Notes: generated by a model from the letters alone, not told the origin. A stretch of DNA of 64,000 nucleotides from CAIVVT01 sp963838205 (GCA_963838205.1 CAWIQF010000012.1:124001-188000); one strand, 5' to 3'; counted from the stretch's first letter, positions 19,420-28,103 are shown. Program-made: numbers and translations.

Positions 19420-20919
19420 ATGTCCCTGCCCTATCCGATTCTTACCCCCGAAGAGGCCGCCGCCCTCATCCAAAACGGCGAAACCATCGGTTTCAGCGGC
19501 TTCACGCCGGCTGGCGCTCCCAAGGCCATTCCCCGCGCGCTCGCCGAACGCGCCAAAGAGGAACACGCGCTCGGCCGCGAGTTCAAGATCGGCGTCCTCA
19601 CCGGCGCATCCACCGGCCGGTCGCTCGATGCCGCCCTCGCCGACGCCGAGGCCATCAGCTTCCGCACTCCGTACCAGTCCGACGCGCTGCTGCGCTCGCA
19701 GATCAACGCCGGCAAGGTGCGCTTCGTCGACATGCATTTGTCGCTGCTGCCGCAGGCCGTGCGCTACGGCTTTCTCGGTAAAGTCCATTGGGCCGTCGTG
19801 GAAGCCTGCGACCTGACCAGCGGCGGAGGCGTCGTGCTCAGCACGGCCGTAGGCGCCGCGCCGACCTACCTGCGCGAGGCCGAGAAAGTGCTCATCGAGC
19901 TGAACTCGATCCACCCGCCTACGCTGCTCGGCATGCACGACATCTTCGAACCTAAGGATCCGCCCGCGCGCCACGAGATTCCCATCTTCAGTTGCGCCGA
20001 TCGCATCGGCTCGCCGATCGTGATCATCAATCCGTCCAAGATCGCCGGCGTCGTCCACACCGACGAGAGCGACGAGACCGGAGCCTTCTCCCAGCCCACG
20101 CCCGAAACCGAGAAAATCGGCCAGAACGTCGCCGAGTTTCTGGTCGCTGAAATGCGCGCCGGCCGCATTCCGCCGTCATTCCTGCCTTTGCAGTCGGGCG
20201 TCGGCGACATCGCCAACTCAGTCCTCGCCGCGCTCGGCGTCCATCCCGAAATTCCGAACTTTGAGATGTACACCGAGGTTCTGCAGGACTCCGTCATCCC
20301 GCTGCTCGAAAGCGGCCGCTGCCGTTTCGCATCCACCTGTTCCCTCACGCTCAGCCCGGAGATGATGGCGCGCGTCACCGGCGACCTCAATCACTTCCGT
20401 CAGCGCATCGTCATGCGCCCGCAGGAGATCTCCAACAATCCCGAAGTCGTCCGCCGTCTGGGCGTCGTTTCGATGAACACCGCCATCGAGGTCGATCTCG
20501 AAGGCAACGTGAATTCGACGCACGTGATGGGACGGCAGATGATGAACGGCATCGGCGGCTCGGGCGACTTCACGCGCAACGCCTATCTCTCGGTTTTCAG
20601 TTGCCCCTCCACGGCCAAGGGCGGCAAGATCTCGACCATCGTTCCGCTGGTCAGCCACATGGACCACAGCGAGCACTCGGTCCAGATCGTCGTCACCGAA
20701 CAGGGCATCGCCGACCTCCGCGGCAAGGACCCCCACGAGCGCGCCGAATCGATCGTCGAGAATTGCGCGCACCCCTCGTTCAAGGATCAGCTCCGCCAAT
20801 ACCTGCAACTGGTGAAGCAGGGCCACGAGCCCTTCTCGCTCTCCCTCGGCCCCGCCATGCACCGCCAGTTCCTGCGCCACGGTGACATGCGCAACATCAA
20901 CTGGGACGAGTGGCGCTAA
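19420..20919 (+). CDS. Acetyl-CoA hydrolase/CoA transferase (succinyl/propionyl-CoA, Cat1-type)
   Basis: 499 residues. Cat1/ScpC/AarC-family enzymes swap CoA among succinate, acetate and propionate through a glutamyl-CoA intermediate. The catalytic Glu is predicted at residue 286 in EMYTEVLQDSV. Other family signatures are SGFTPAGAPKAIPRALAE, SGVGDIANSVLAALG, NAYLSVF and IVPLVSHMDHSEHSVQIVVTEQGIADLRG. The N-terminus starts at ATG 19420 with AAGGAG 10 bp upstream (inside the end of meaB). As last gene of the operon it can release propionate from propionyl-CoA while activating succinate, or the reverse for uptake. Substrate choice is inferred from the operon; an acetate-specific enzyme cannot be excluded. 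Confidence 0.9.
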   Translation: MSLPYPILTPEEAAALIQNGETIGFSGFTPAGAPKAIPRALAERAKEEHALGREFKIGVLTGASTGRSLDAALADAEAISFRTPYQSDALLRSQINAGKVRFVDMHLSLLPQAVRYGFLGKVHWAVVEACDLTSGGGVVLSTAVGAAPTYLREAEKVLIELNSIHPPTLLGMHDIFEPKDPPARHEIPIFSCADRIGSPIVIINPSKIAGVVHTDESDETGAFSQPTPETEKIGQNVAEFLVAEMRAGRIPPSFLPLQSGVGDIANSVLAALGVHPEIPNFEMYTEVLQDSVIPLLESGRCRFASTCSLTLSPEMMARVTGDLNHFRQRIVMRPQEISNNPEVVRRLGVVSMNTAIEVDLEGNVNSTHVMGRQMMNGIGGSGDFTRNAYLSVFSCPSTAKGGKISTIVPLVSHMDHSEHSVQIVVTEQGIADLRGKDPHERAESIVENCAHPSFKDQLRQYLQLVKQGHEPFSLSLGPAMHRQFLRHGDMRNINWDEWR

Positions 20920-20927
20920 GGCTGTTA

Positions 20928-21030
20928 CGAGCCGCTTGTTTCTGAGCCGCGACCGTGTGACGGAGCCGCGACTGCAAGGAGCGGTTGTGTGACGGAGCCG
21001 CGACCGTCAGGGAGCGGACGTGCTGTTCGC
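20928..21030 (+). repeat. Intergenic repeat array R1 (GAGCCGCGAC... family)
   Basis: Short interspersed array with units of the type GAGCCGCGACTG followed by CAAGGAGCGG, joined by TGTGACG linkers; about three to four units of 20-30 bp. It fills most of the gap between the convergent CoA-transferase and dCMP-deaminase genes. Related arrays occur at 23932-24240, 29633-29783, 33709-34036 and 41318-41400. It is not coding and has no T-run typical of a terminator. Confidence 0.8.
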
Positions 21031-21081
21031 CGCGCCTCGAGGGAGTCGCCTTGGCCCCGTGAAATCCGGGCTAACGCTCTC

Positions 21082-21555
21082 TTAAGCCTCTTCCACCGGC
21101 GGCACCGACCGCAGCCCCACGCCCGCTTCGCGGAACATCGTCCGGATGTGCTCGAAATGCGGCGTGTATTGCTCGCTCCAATATTCGCGCACCCGGTGCC
21201 CGTCGACCACCACTTCGCGGATCCCCGCCTGTACGATCGCCCGCGCGCAGTCCATGCACGGCAGCAGTTCGACGTATAGCGTGCAGCCCTGCATCTGCAC
21301 GCCGTGCCGCGCCGCATTATAGATCGCGTTGCGCTCGGCATGCTCCATCCACAAGTATTTCTCGGGGCGTTCGAGCCGCTCCGGCACGTCGTCGCGGATC
21401 CCGCGCACCAGGCTGTTGTATCCCGTCGCGCGAATCTCGTGCGCCGGCCCGACCACCACCGCCCCCAGCTTCGTGTGCGGGTCCTTGCTGCGCCGCGACA
21501 CCGTGCGGCAGATTTCGAGGAAGTACTCGTCCCAGGAAGGCACGCCAGGCTGCAT
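21082..21555 (-). CDS. dCMP deaminase (ComEB-type, zinc-dependent)
   Basis: Deaminates dCMP to dUMP for thymidylate synthesis. 157 residues from ATG 21555; a TTG in frame 15 bp upstream could also start it. The cytidine/deoxycytidylate deaminase motifs are present: HAERNAIYNAARHG, with the zinc His and catalytic Glu, and LPCMDCARAIVQAGI, with the two zinc Cys. The opening WDEYFLEICRTVSRRSKDP...GAVVVG matches the family. Length fits (about 150-180). The gene lies 20 bp after the Nfn small-subunit stop on the same strand; this may be incidental co-transcription. Confidence 0.93.
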   Translation of the reverse strand: MQPGVPSWDEYFLEICRTVSRRSKDPHTKLGAVVVGPAHEIRATGYNSLVRGIRDDVPERLERPEKYLWMEHAERNAIYNAARHGVQMQGCTLYVELLPCMDCARAIVQAGIREVVVDGHRVREYWSEQYTPHFEHIRTMFREAGVGLRSVPPVEEA

Positions 21556-21575
21556 CTCCACAGAATACAACTACG

Positions 21576-22412
21576 TCAGCCGCCCAGCCCGATGCGGCAC
21601 GCGTGTTCGGCCATCGCGCGCTGTTCCATCTCGCGGTACGCCCGGTTGCGCCGCGCCAGTTCGTCGAAATCCACCAGGTACGCGTCGAATTCCGGCCCGT
21701 CCACGCACGCGAATTTCACCTCTTTGCCCACCGTGATGCGGCACCCGCCGCACATGCCCGTCCCGTCGATCATGATCGGGTTCAGGCTGGCGTACAGCTT
21801 CATGCCCCACTCGCGCGTCGAGTTGGCCACGGCCTTCATCATCGGGATCGGCCCGATCACGTGGCCGATGTCGAAATCGCCCGGCTTGGCGATGCTTTGC
21901 AACAGTTGCAGCACGTTGCCGTGGAAGCCATACGTGCCGTCGTCGGTGGCCCATTCCAGCACGTCCACACCTTGCCGCAACTCCGCGTCGAGAATCCGCA
22001 GCGTGTCCGAACGCGCGCCGCACAGCGCCGTCACGTGGTTGCCGTGCTCCCGGAAAGCCTTCGCCACCGGCAGCACTTCGGCCACCCCCACGCCGCCCGC
22101 CATGCACACCACGCGCTTTCCCTCGCACATCGACGCCGGCTCGCCCAGCGGCCCCACGATGTCGGCCACGCTCTGGCCCGGCTCCAGCGCCACGGCCTCT
22201 TTGGTCGTATTGCCGATGGCCTGGATCACCAGCGTCACCGACTGCCTTGCGGCGTTCGAAGATACCAGCGTCAGCGGAATCCGTTCGCTCGTAGTGAGTG
22301 GCCGGAGAATGATGAACTGGCCCGCTTTCCAGCGTTTCTGAATGCGCGGCGCCTGCACTTCCAGTTGGAACACTTCGGGGCCGAGTTGCCGCTTGTCGAG
22401 AACGAGATTCAC
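21576..22412 (-). CDS. nfnA: Ferredoxin-NAD(P) oxidoreductase small subunit (NfnA/SudB-like)
   Basis: 278 residues from GTG 22412, which overlaps the large-subunit stop (GTGA, 22409-22412). It resembles the FAD and [2Fe-2S] subunit of NADH-dependent ferredoxin:NADP+ oxidoreductase/sulfide dehydrogenase. FAD-binding barrel: WKAGQFIILRP with SERIPLTL. NAD-binding part: VCMAGGVGVAEVLPVAKAF. The C-terminal iron-sulfur motif is GTGMCGGCRITVG...FACVDGPEFDAYLVDF, with three of its Cys close together. The last residues form a charged helix. The complex moves electrons between reduced ferredoxin and NAD(P)H, by bifurcation in known Nfn. The reading frame upstream of the GTG is Gly/Arg-rich noise. Whether the complex works depends on the frameshifted partner. 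Confidence 0.87.
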   Translation of the reverse strand: MNLVLDKRQLGPEVFQLEVQAPRIQKRWKAGQFIILRPLTTSERIPLTLVSSNAARQSVTLVIQAIGNTTKEAVALEPGQSVADIVGPLGEPASMCEGKRVVCMAGGVGVAEVLPVAKAFREHGNHVTALCGARSDTLRILDAELRQGVDVLEWATDDGTYGFHGNVLQLLQSIAKPGDFDIGHVIGPIPMMKAVANSTREWGMKLYASLNPIMIDGTGMCGGCRITVGKEVKFACVDGPEFDAYLVDFDELARRNRAYREMEQRAMAEHACRIGLGG

Positions 22413-23242
22413 GCCTGCACCTCTTCCCGCGCCTGCTCCTCCGGCGCCTTGTCTTCCCTCAGCGCCTTGTCGATCGCCTCGGCCGCGGCCCGCCCATCGC
22501 GCATCGCCAGAATCACGGTCGACCCGCCGCGCACCACGTCGCCTCCCGCATACACGTGCGCCATCGACGTCTGGCCCCACTCGTTCACTACGATCTTGCC
22601 GCGCTTCGTAACTAACTGCGGCGTCACCTTCTGCAGCGTCGGATTCGGCGCCTGCCCGATCGCCGCGACCACCGTGTCCACCGGAATGCGGAACTCGCTG
22701 CCCACCACCGGCACCGGCGCCGGCCGCCCCGACGAGTCCGGCGCGCCCAGCTCCATCCGGATGCATTCCATTTCGCGCACGTTGCCCTGCTCGTCTCCGT
22801 ACAACGCCACCGGCGCCGCCAGGAAGTGGAACTGGACGCCCTCCTCCTCGGCGTGCTCGATCTCCTCCAGCCGCGCCCGCATCTCCGCGCGCCCGCGCCG
22901 GAACAGCACGATGCTCTCGCTGCCAAACCGCTTGGCCCAGCGCGCCGCATCCATCGCCGAATTGCCGCCGCCCACCACAATCGTCCGGCCGCCCACGCGC
23001 ACCGGCGTCACGGCCTGCGGGAACTTGTAGGCTTCCATCAAATTGATGCGCGTCAGAAATTCGTTGGCCGTGTAAACCCCGAGCAGATTCTCGCCCGGCA
23101 TGCCCAGCAGGAAAGGCAGCCCCGCGCCCGTGCCGATGAATACCGCCTCATAGCCTTCTTCGAACAATTCATCGAGTGATGCCGTTTTGCCCACGATGAA
23201 GCTGGTGACGAATTCCACCCCCATGTTTTGCGAGCCGCGCAA
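22409..23242 (-). CDS. nfnB: NfnB/SudA large subunit, C-terminal part (after frameshift)
   Basis: The second reading frame of a frameshifted gene. From GVEFVTSFIVGKTASLDELFEEGY onward it carries the second half of a GltD-type flavoprotein: IGTGAGLPFLLGMPG, GRTIVVGGGNSAMDAARWAKR (NAD(P)-binding), AAIGQAPNP and HVYAGGDVVRGG (FAD). The frame opens with a TTG at 23242, but the first natural residues are after about 23224. The missing N-terminal half is encoded in another frame at 23169-23861. Removing one A from the AAAA run (minus strand; T4 at 23226-23229 on the plus strand) would fuse them as ...EEIARLANMGVEF..., exactly the expected family sequence. Ends with a 4-bp overlap into nfnA. Confidence 0.85.
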   Translation of the reverse strand: MRGSQNMGVEFVTSFIVGKTASLDELFEEGYEAVFIGTGAGLPFLLGMPGENLLGVYTANEFLTRINLMEAYKFPQAVTPVRVGGRTIVVGGGNSAMDAARWAKRFGSESIVLFRRGRAEMRARLEEIEHAEEEGVQFHFLAAPVALYGDEQGNVREMECIRMELGAPDSSGRPAPVPVVGSEFRIPVDTVVAAIGQAPNPTLQKVTPQLVTKRGKIVVNEWGQTSMAHVYAGGDVVRGGSTVILAMRDGRAAAEAIDKALREDKAPEEQAREEVQA

Positions 23243-23861
23243 TCTCCTCGTGCAGGATCTCGCGCGGCAGCCGGAAATTCGGAATGCCGTAGGCCAGCAC
23301 GCCGCCCAGCCGGTGCAGCGCCTCGAACACCGTCACGCGATAGTTTTTGCGCACCAGATCGTAGGCCGCGATCAGCGACGCCGGCCCGCTCCCCACCAGC
23401 GCGACTTTTTTGCCCGTCGGTTGCGGCGCTGCGCCGGGCGTCGTCTCAGCCACCGCCAGGCGCGCATGATCGGCCGCAAATCGCTCCAGCGAGCCGATCG
23501 CCACCGGCCCGAACTTCTTCCCAATCAGACACGCGTCTTCGCAGAACAGTTCATGCTGGCATACGCGCCCGCACACGCCCGGAAACGGGCTCTGCTCGCT
23601 GATCACGTCCACCGCCCCTTGGGCGTCGCCTTCGGCCAGCCGCCGGATGAACCGCTTGACGTCGATGTGCAGCGGACAGGCGTTGATGCACGCCGGCTTC
23701 GGGCATTGCAAACACCGCTGCGCCTCGATCGCTACTTCCTGTTCGGCGAACCCGAGCGCCACCTCTTCCGCCGACTTCGCTCGCACCTCCGGCGGGAGCA
23801 CGGGCAGAACCTGCCGCGGAGCTTTCGGATTCGGCTTGTACGGCAGTGCCTTCGGATCCAT
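23169..23861 (-). CDS. nfnB: NfnB/SudA large subunit, N-terminal part (before frameshift)
   Basis: The first frame of the broken gene, starting at ATG 23861. It holds the [4Fe-4S] motifs RCLQCPKPACINACPLHID and GVCGRVCQHELFCEDACLIG, then the FAD dinucleotide site VALVGSGPASLIAAYDLV and GGVLAYGIPNFRLPREILHEEIARL, as in GltD/NfnB. After RLA the frame turns into unrelated residues (KHGGGIRHQLHR) and stops at 23169, so only sequence down to about 23225 is authentic. A separately made fragment would have the iron-sulfur clusters but an incomplete FAD/NAD fold. A single-base assembly error in a homopolymer is the simplest alternative to a real mutation. Confidence 0.85.
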   Translation of the reverse strand: MDPKALPYKPNPKAPRQVLPVLPPEVRAKSAEEVALGFAEQEVAIEAQRCLQCPKPACINACPLHIDVKRFIRRLAEGDAQGAVDVISEQSPFPGVCGRVCQHELFCEDACLIGKKFGPVAIGSLERFAADHARLAVAETTPGAAPQPTGKKVALVGSGPASLIAAYDLVRKNYRVTVFEALHRLGGVLAYGIPNFRLPREILHEEIARLAKHGGGIRHQLHRGQNGITR

Positions 23862-23931
23862 AACGAAATTATACAGACAATCCGGGTGCCTTCCCGACGC
23901 TGTGGCCCACCAATTGCACTGTCTTCGAGTG

Positions 23932-24240
23932 GCCGCGACTTTGTGACGGAGCCGCGATTTGTGACGGAGCCGCGACTGTCAAGGAGCGGTTGCTTCGCCG
24001 CGCCAGTGTGACCGAGCCGCGACTTTGTGACGGAGCCGCGATCTTGTGACGGAGCCGCGACTGTCAAGGAGCGGTTGCTTCGCCGCGCCAGTGTGACCAA
24101 GCCGCGACTTTGTGACGGAGCCGCGACTGTCAAGGAGCGGTTGCTTCGCCGCGCCAGTGTTACCGAGCCGCGCCAGTGTTACCAAGCCGCGCCAGTGTTA
24201 CCAAGCCGCGACTGTAAGGAGCCGTTGCTGCGCCGCGACA
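23932..24240 (+). repeat. Intergenic repeat array R2 (largest GAGCCGCGAC array)
   Basis: About 310 bp of tandem-like units between the nfnB start and the subtilase stop. The heptamer AGCCGCG occurs ten times, usually as TGTGACGGAGCCGCGACT. The longer element AAGGAGCGGTTGCTTCGCC recurs from 23981, 24066 and 24132, a spacing of 85 then 66 bp, with a diverged copy near 24217. Flanking genes are on the minus strand, so in the direction of transcription the unit reads ACCGCTCCTTGACAGTCGCG. Open frames through this array are repetitive (Ser-Arg-Gly-Ser-Val-Thr-like) and not considered genes. Confidence 0.88.
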
Positions 24241-24246
24241 GGCACG

Positions 24247-26211
24247 CTAATTCGTCACCATCAGCGTGGCCGTCACGGTCTGTGTCACGGCGAACCCGCC
24301 ACTCGTTCCGGTGCCCACGATCCGGATCGTGTAGCTGGTGACCGGAGTCTGCAGCGTCGTGGCGACCCGCATTGTCAGCGCGCCCGAGGCCGCCTGGCTG
24401 AACGTGGTCGAGGAACTCGCTGGCAGTCCGCTGATCGACAGCGAGATGCTCCCGCTGAAGCTCCCGCTGGTCGTGGCCGAGATCGCGAACGACGCCGCCG
24501 CGCCCCGCCGGACCGAAGCCGTCGGCGGCGTGATCTGCAGCGTGAACGCGGGCTTGGCGCTAACCGTCAGCGTCACCGTCGTCGTGCCGCTCAGCGTCCC
24601 GCTCGTGCCCGTGATGGTGAGGCGGAATGTGCCCGCGGCCGCCGTCGCCGCTGCGGTGAATGACAGCGCAGCCGTGCCGCCGGCCGCCACGCTCCCGGGC
24701 GTGAACTTAGGCGTAACCCCCGCCGGCAGCCCCGTCACTCCCAGCGCCACTAATCCCGTGAAACCGCCCGTGCCGGTCACGCCGATCGTCGTCGCCACGC
24801 TCGCCCCGCCCTTGGTCAGCGCCACGGCCGCTGAGGCCGCATTCAGCGTGAAGCCCGGCGTTGCCTTCGGCGGCGTCGTGCCCGTTGCGCAGGATTGCAC
24901 CGCTTTGTAAACGTTCAGCCGTCCGCCCGCGATCGTCGTAGTTGCCAACCCCGCCACCGCATCGACGTTGTTCAACAAGGTCGATCGCAACCCGGCCGTG
25001 TTGAGCGTTGGGCACGCCGCCAGCACCAGCGCCGCCGCGCCCGCCACGTGCGGCGTCGCCATCGACGTGCCGCTCATCGTCGCGTAATTCGAATTGAGAA
25101 TCGTCGAAACGATATTCACGCCCGGCGCGCCCAGATCCACCGAATTCCTTCCATAGTTGGAGAACGAGGCCAGGGCGTCGTTCGAGTCCGTCGCCGCCAC
25201 GGCAATGATGTTCGGCGTGCGATAGCTCGCCGGATAGAACGTCGTCGTGTCCAGGCTGGCGCTGTTGTTGCCCGCCGCGACCACAAACAGCATGCCCGCC
25301 GTGTTGGCATCGTCAATGGCGTTCAACAGCGCCTGCGAAAAGCCCGTTCCGCCCCAACTGTTGGACAGCACGCGCAGGTTGGCCGCGCTCGCCAGCACCG
25401 CCTTCGCCTGCACCGCGAACTCAATCGCGCGGATCCCGTTGGCCACCGTCCCCGAGCCGGTCGAATCCAGAAACCGCAGCCCCATAATGCTCGCTGTCCA
25501 GTTGACCCCGCTCACGCCCGCGCCGTTGTTGCCTACCGCTCCGATGGTGCCTGAAACGTGCGTTCCGTGGTCGTTCTGGTCCATCGGATTGCACGTGTTG
25601 GTGATCGCGTCGTAGCCGTGGCTGCCGGCCGGGCAGGTAATCGAATCGCCCGGCGCAAATTGGACCGTGTACGCCGCCGGCGACGACCAGATGTTGGCCT
25701 GCAGATCCGGATGCGTGTAGTCCAATCCCGTGTCCACCACACCCACCACCACCGACCGCGTGCCAGTCGTGATACTCCACGCCAGCGTCGCCGCGATGTC
25801 CGCATTGGGCAATCCGCCCGTCTGGCCCGTGTTCTGCATGTCCCACTGATCGATGAACAGCGGATCGTTGGGCGCCACCGCGGCCGGCGTGGCCGTCGAA
25901 TGCACGATGTAGTTCGGCTCCGCGAACTCCACGTCCGGCTCGGCGCTCAGTTCCTGCACCAGCCGCGCCGCCGGCTCGGAACCGGACCGCAGTTGCATCA
26001 GCCCCTGCCCGTTGAGCGCCCGCGCCGCGCGGATATCGTGCGTGCGGACGATGTAGCCGTCCACCTCAAAACGCACGCCCGCGCGCATCTTGATCAGTAC
26101 TTCATTCGCTACCGCCGGATGACCGTTGACCATCTCATGTTGCTGCGCCCAAACGGGCAACCCCAGCAGCAATCCGGCAAAAATAAGGGGAATCGCGCGC
26201 CATGCTCGCAT
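24247..26211 (-). CDS. Secreted subtilisin-like serine protease (S8) with Ig-like tail
   Basis: 654 residues. Signal peptide 1-23, then a fervidolysin-type prodomain (about 28-105, NEVLIKMRAGVRF ... EPDVEFAEPNYIV). The S8 catalytic domain (about 150-460) has triad Asp160 in VVGVVDTGLDYTHPDL, His215 in NDHGTHVSGTIG and Ser383 in GTSMATPHVAGAA, with the oxyanion Asn in AAGNNSA. Two beta-rich Ig-like repeats follow (about 470-650: GLPAGVTPKFTPGSVAAGGTA, then SISGLPASSSTTFSQAASG). It should cleave proteins outside the cell. Start ATG 26211 is supported by AGGAGTG about 9 bp upstream and by the signal peptide, although the frame extends further up. Monocistronic. Confidence 0.93.
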   Translation of the reverse strand: MRAWRAIPLIFAGLLLGLPVWAQQHEMVNGHPAVANEVLIKMRAGVRFEVDGYIVRTHDIRAARALNGQGLMQLRSGSEPAARLVQELSAEPDVEFAEPNYIVHSTATPAAVAPNDPLFIDQWDMQNTGQTGGLPNADIAATLAWSITTGTRSVVVGVVDTGLDYTHPDLQANIWSSPAAYTVQFAPGDSITCPAGSHGYDAITNTCNPMDQNDHGTHVSGTIGAVGNNGAGVSGVNWTASIMGLRFLDSTGSGTVANGIRAIEFAVQAKAVLASAANLRVLSNSWGGTGFSQALLNAIDDANTAGMLFVVAAGNNSASLDTTTFYPASYRTPNIIAVAATDSNDALASFSNYGRNSVDLGAPGVNIVSTILNSNYATMSGTSMATPHVAGAAALVLAACPTLNTAGLRSTLLNNVDAVAGLATTTIAGGRLNVYKAVQSCATGTTPPKATPGFTLNAASAAVALTKGGASVATTIGVTGTGGFTGLVALGVTGLPAGVTPKFTPGSVAAGGTAALSFTAAATAAAGTFRLTITGTSGTLSGTTTVTLTVSAKPAFTLQITPPTASVRRGAAASFAISATTSGSFSGSISLSISGLPASSSTTFSQAASGALTMRVATTLQTPVTSYTIRIVGTGTSGGFAVTQTVTATLMVTN

Positions 26212-26421
26212 GCCGATCACACTCCTGACCGGCACCAGTCCTGCAAGGCCGCACACACCCCCGCTACGCGGGAGACTGCGCGCTCTCCTTGTGGCTAGCT
26301 ATGTCGGTTCAATGAGTCATATCGACAGATGTCCGGCGACCTTCAGGGGAATCGGACCTGAGTATCGAATAAATGGACGTAGCCGCCACGCGGGCTCCAT
26401 CCGATGCGGAAACTCAGCGCT

Positions 26422-26693
26422 CAGCGGTACGCCTTGCGGCGGTTGCGCACGGCGGTGATCACGATGCCGTTGTCGCCCTTCCGATCGAAGAACACGCGGT
26501 GATCGCCGCACCGCAGCCGGAATCCGGTCAGCGGCGGTTTGAGCTTTTTCACGTCCCCGCTGCGGCTGGCCCGCTAGCGGTCGACGCAGTGCAGAATCTG
26601 CAACGCCGTCTCGCGTTCGACCGCGCGCAAATCGGTGCGGGCTTCGGGAGACCAATGGATCTCAATCCGTTCCGGCCCCGCCGCCTCGCTCAA
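26422..26693 (-). pseudogene. RelE/ParE-type toxin gene broken by an in-frame stop
   Basis: Reading the minus strand from the TTG at 26693, which overlaps the antitoxin stop, gives IEIHWSPEARTDLRAVERE, a RelE/ParE-type opening, and then ALQILHCVDR followed by TAG at 26576-26574. The same frame continues after the stop with SGDVKKLKPPLTGFRLRCGD, HRVFFDRKGDNGIVITAVR and NRRKAYR, the conserved core and C-terminal catalytic tail of this mRNA-interferase family. Changing TAG to TAC or CAG would restore about 89 residues. The toxin is thus probably inactive. It was not detected as one open frame because of the stop. A stop introduced by a sequencing error remains possible. Confidence 0.78.
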
Positions 26694-26950
26694 TGCCGCT
26701 GTCCAAACTCGCGTAGGATCTCTTCGTGCGCGATGCCCTCGCCCCGGGCCAGCGATGCGCGGGCGCGCTCCAGCGCCGCCGCGGTCTCGCTCGTCAGCGC
26801 TTCTTCTTCCACCGGGGCCAGAGCCAGCGAGCGCTCAAGCGGCTCCACCAACACCTCGAGCAGACTGCGCACGGCGTTCAGTTTCTCGGCCGGCAGCAGA
26901 TCGAGCAGCGCGTGGGCCTGCTGGCGGTCCTCATTGAGATTCGGTTCCAT
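26690..26950 (-). CDS. Antitoxin-like partner of the broken RelE-type toxin
   Basis: 86 acidic, helical residues, from ATG 26950 with AGAGGG about 8 bp upstream. It contains NEDRQQAHALLDLLPAEKLNAVRSLLEVL, a pattern seen in small antitoxins of the RelB/DUF2281-like kind, and ends in IAHEEILREFGQRH. Its stop overlaps the toxin start by 4 bp, the classical antitoxin-first order. A DNA-binding fold (ribbon-helix-helix or AbrB) is not obvious. Family assignment rests mainly on its neighbour. With the toxin truncated it may now persist as an orphan. Confidence 0.68.
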   Translation of the reverse strand: MEPNLNEDRQQAHALLDLLPAEKLNAVRSLLEVLVEPLERSLALAPVEEEALTSETAAALERARASLARGEGIAHEEILREFGQRH

Positions 26951-27267
26951 GCTCTGCCCTCTTCAGCCGGTTCTAGCCTCTGCCGTCTCCTATTCTAAAC
27001 CGGAACGTGTCCGAGAGTCGGCGCTGGGGCGCGAAACGGCGCTCGCGATGTGGTCGGAAACGCCGCTTCAATGAGTCCTATCGGAAGGCGCAGGGCAACC
27101 ATGAGGCTATTCGGGCCTGTAGATCCATATTCTCTGCCGACCGCGGCCGGTTCAGGCAGATACGCCCCGGAGAGAACCGGGGACTGACGTCCACGCTCGT
27201 CCTTGCTTATCATTGCAGCCATGTGTTAATCTCATCCGACTCACACGGATACTGCCAAGGGGGCTTT

Positions 27268-27768
27268 GTGAAACTTCGAGACTTCTTCAGCCCGGCTATT
27301 GCGTTTGCAGCGGTTGTGCTTCTGGCCGGACCTTCGACTCTGCTTGCGCAGCTTTCCGACTTGCCCCTCAAGGCCGGTCTCTGGGAGACACATGTAAGCG
27401 TTAATGGTGAGACGTCTGTGGCGGGCCAGTCTTGTTTCTCTGCCGGGACTACGCTCAGCGACTATCTAACGGCGGCAAACAAGGGCGCCGCGGGTACGCG
27501 ATGTAGCGTTACCAACAAGGTCCGGACTGTCCGCGGCATCTCATTTGACAACACCTGTAGTGGCCAGAGTATGACCTCCAAAGGACGCATCGACTTCCAG
27601 TCACCCGACAGCGAGCACTTCAGCGGGAGCAGCCACACGACGGTGACGGGTACGGTCGGGGGCAAGGCGGTGAATATGGCGATTAACAAGACATTCACCG
27701 CGAAGTTTCTGAGTTCGAGCTGCGGCAGTGTCAAGCCGCTGGTGGCGCCCTCTTCGCAGGCTAAGTAA
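27268..27768 (+). CDS. DUF3617-like periplasmic protein
   Basis: 166 residues from GTG 27268, with AAGGGGG only 4 bp upstream. A signal peptide (PAIAFAAVVLLAGPSTLLAQ) is followed by LPLKAGLWETHVSVNGE, the typical opening of DUF3617 proteins ('G.We......'), and by CFSAGTTLSDYL...CSVTNK. Paired Cys suggest disulfides, and a final hydrophilic tail follows. The function of the family is unknown; members are small periplasmic proteins. Base composition is less GC-rich than the neighbours, and the gene lies alone in an accessory stretch after the toxin-antitoxin remnant, so recent transfer is possible. Confidence 0.78.
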   Translation: MKLRDFFSPAIAFAAVVLLAGPSTLLAQLSDLPLKAGLWETHVSVNGETSVAGQSCFSAGTTLSDYLTAANKGAAGTRCSVTNKVRTVRGISFDNTCSGQSMTSKGRIDFQSPDSEHFSGSSHTTVTGTVGGKAVNMAINKTFTAKFLSSSCGSVKPLVAPSSQAK

Positions 27769-28048
27769 CCACTGGGGTAGTCGCCTTAGTACAAGCCCTT
27801 CCCGTGGGTCGCACGAACCCGGGACAGTGTCCTTGAAGCTCTTTCTCCAGCGCCGCCTCTGCTCAGCCGCACACCGCGGAGGCAATCCGCCACGACCGGA
27901 CGTGTCGCGCCGCGCGGCGCCCAATGCCTGCGACGCGATCTGAAAAAGCGCCCGATCCGCGCGCGCGCCGCAGGGTCGCCGCCGGGCTTGCCGCGGGGGC
28001 GCGGACGTGAGCGTTCTAAAGCGCGGATCGAGCGCAGGAGCGGCGGCG

Positions 28049-28073
28049 AAACCGAAAGGGTGTTTCGGTTTTT
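28049..28073 (+). terminator. Hairpin followed by T-run
   Basis: AAACCGAAA (28049-28057), loop GGGTG, TTTCGGTTT (28063-28071), continuing into TT then GTC. A 9-bp perfect stem with a T-rich 3' side fits a rho-independent terminator read on the plus strand. It lies 280 bp after the DUF3617 stop. The stem is AT-rich, so strength is uncertain. Confidence 0.45.
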
Positions 28074-28103
28074 GTCTGCAAGCGATTGATTCCAAGGCAC
28101 CAC

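Noticed and set aside
23169..23242. Programmed ribosomal frameshift in nfnB
   Set aside because: The needed shift is +1 at GCA AAA CAT with no known slippery or pausing element; a homopolymer indel explains it more simply.
23870..24240. Short repeat-rich open frames as genes
   Set aside because: They encode only reiterated Ser/Arg/Gly/Val/Thr strings across the R2 array on both strands and lack ribosome sites.
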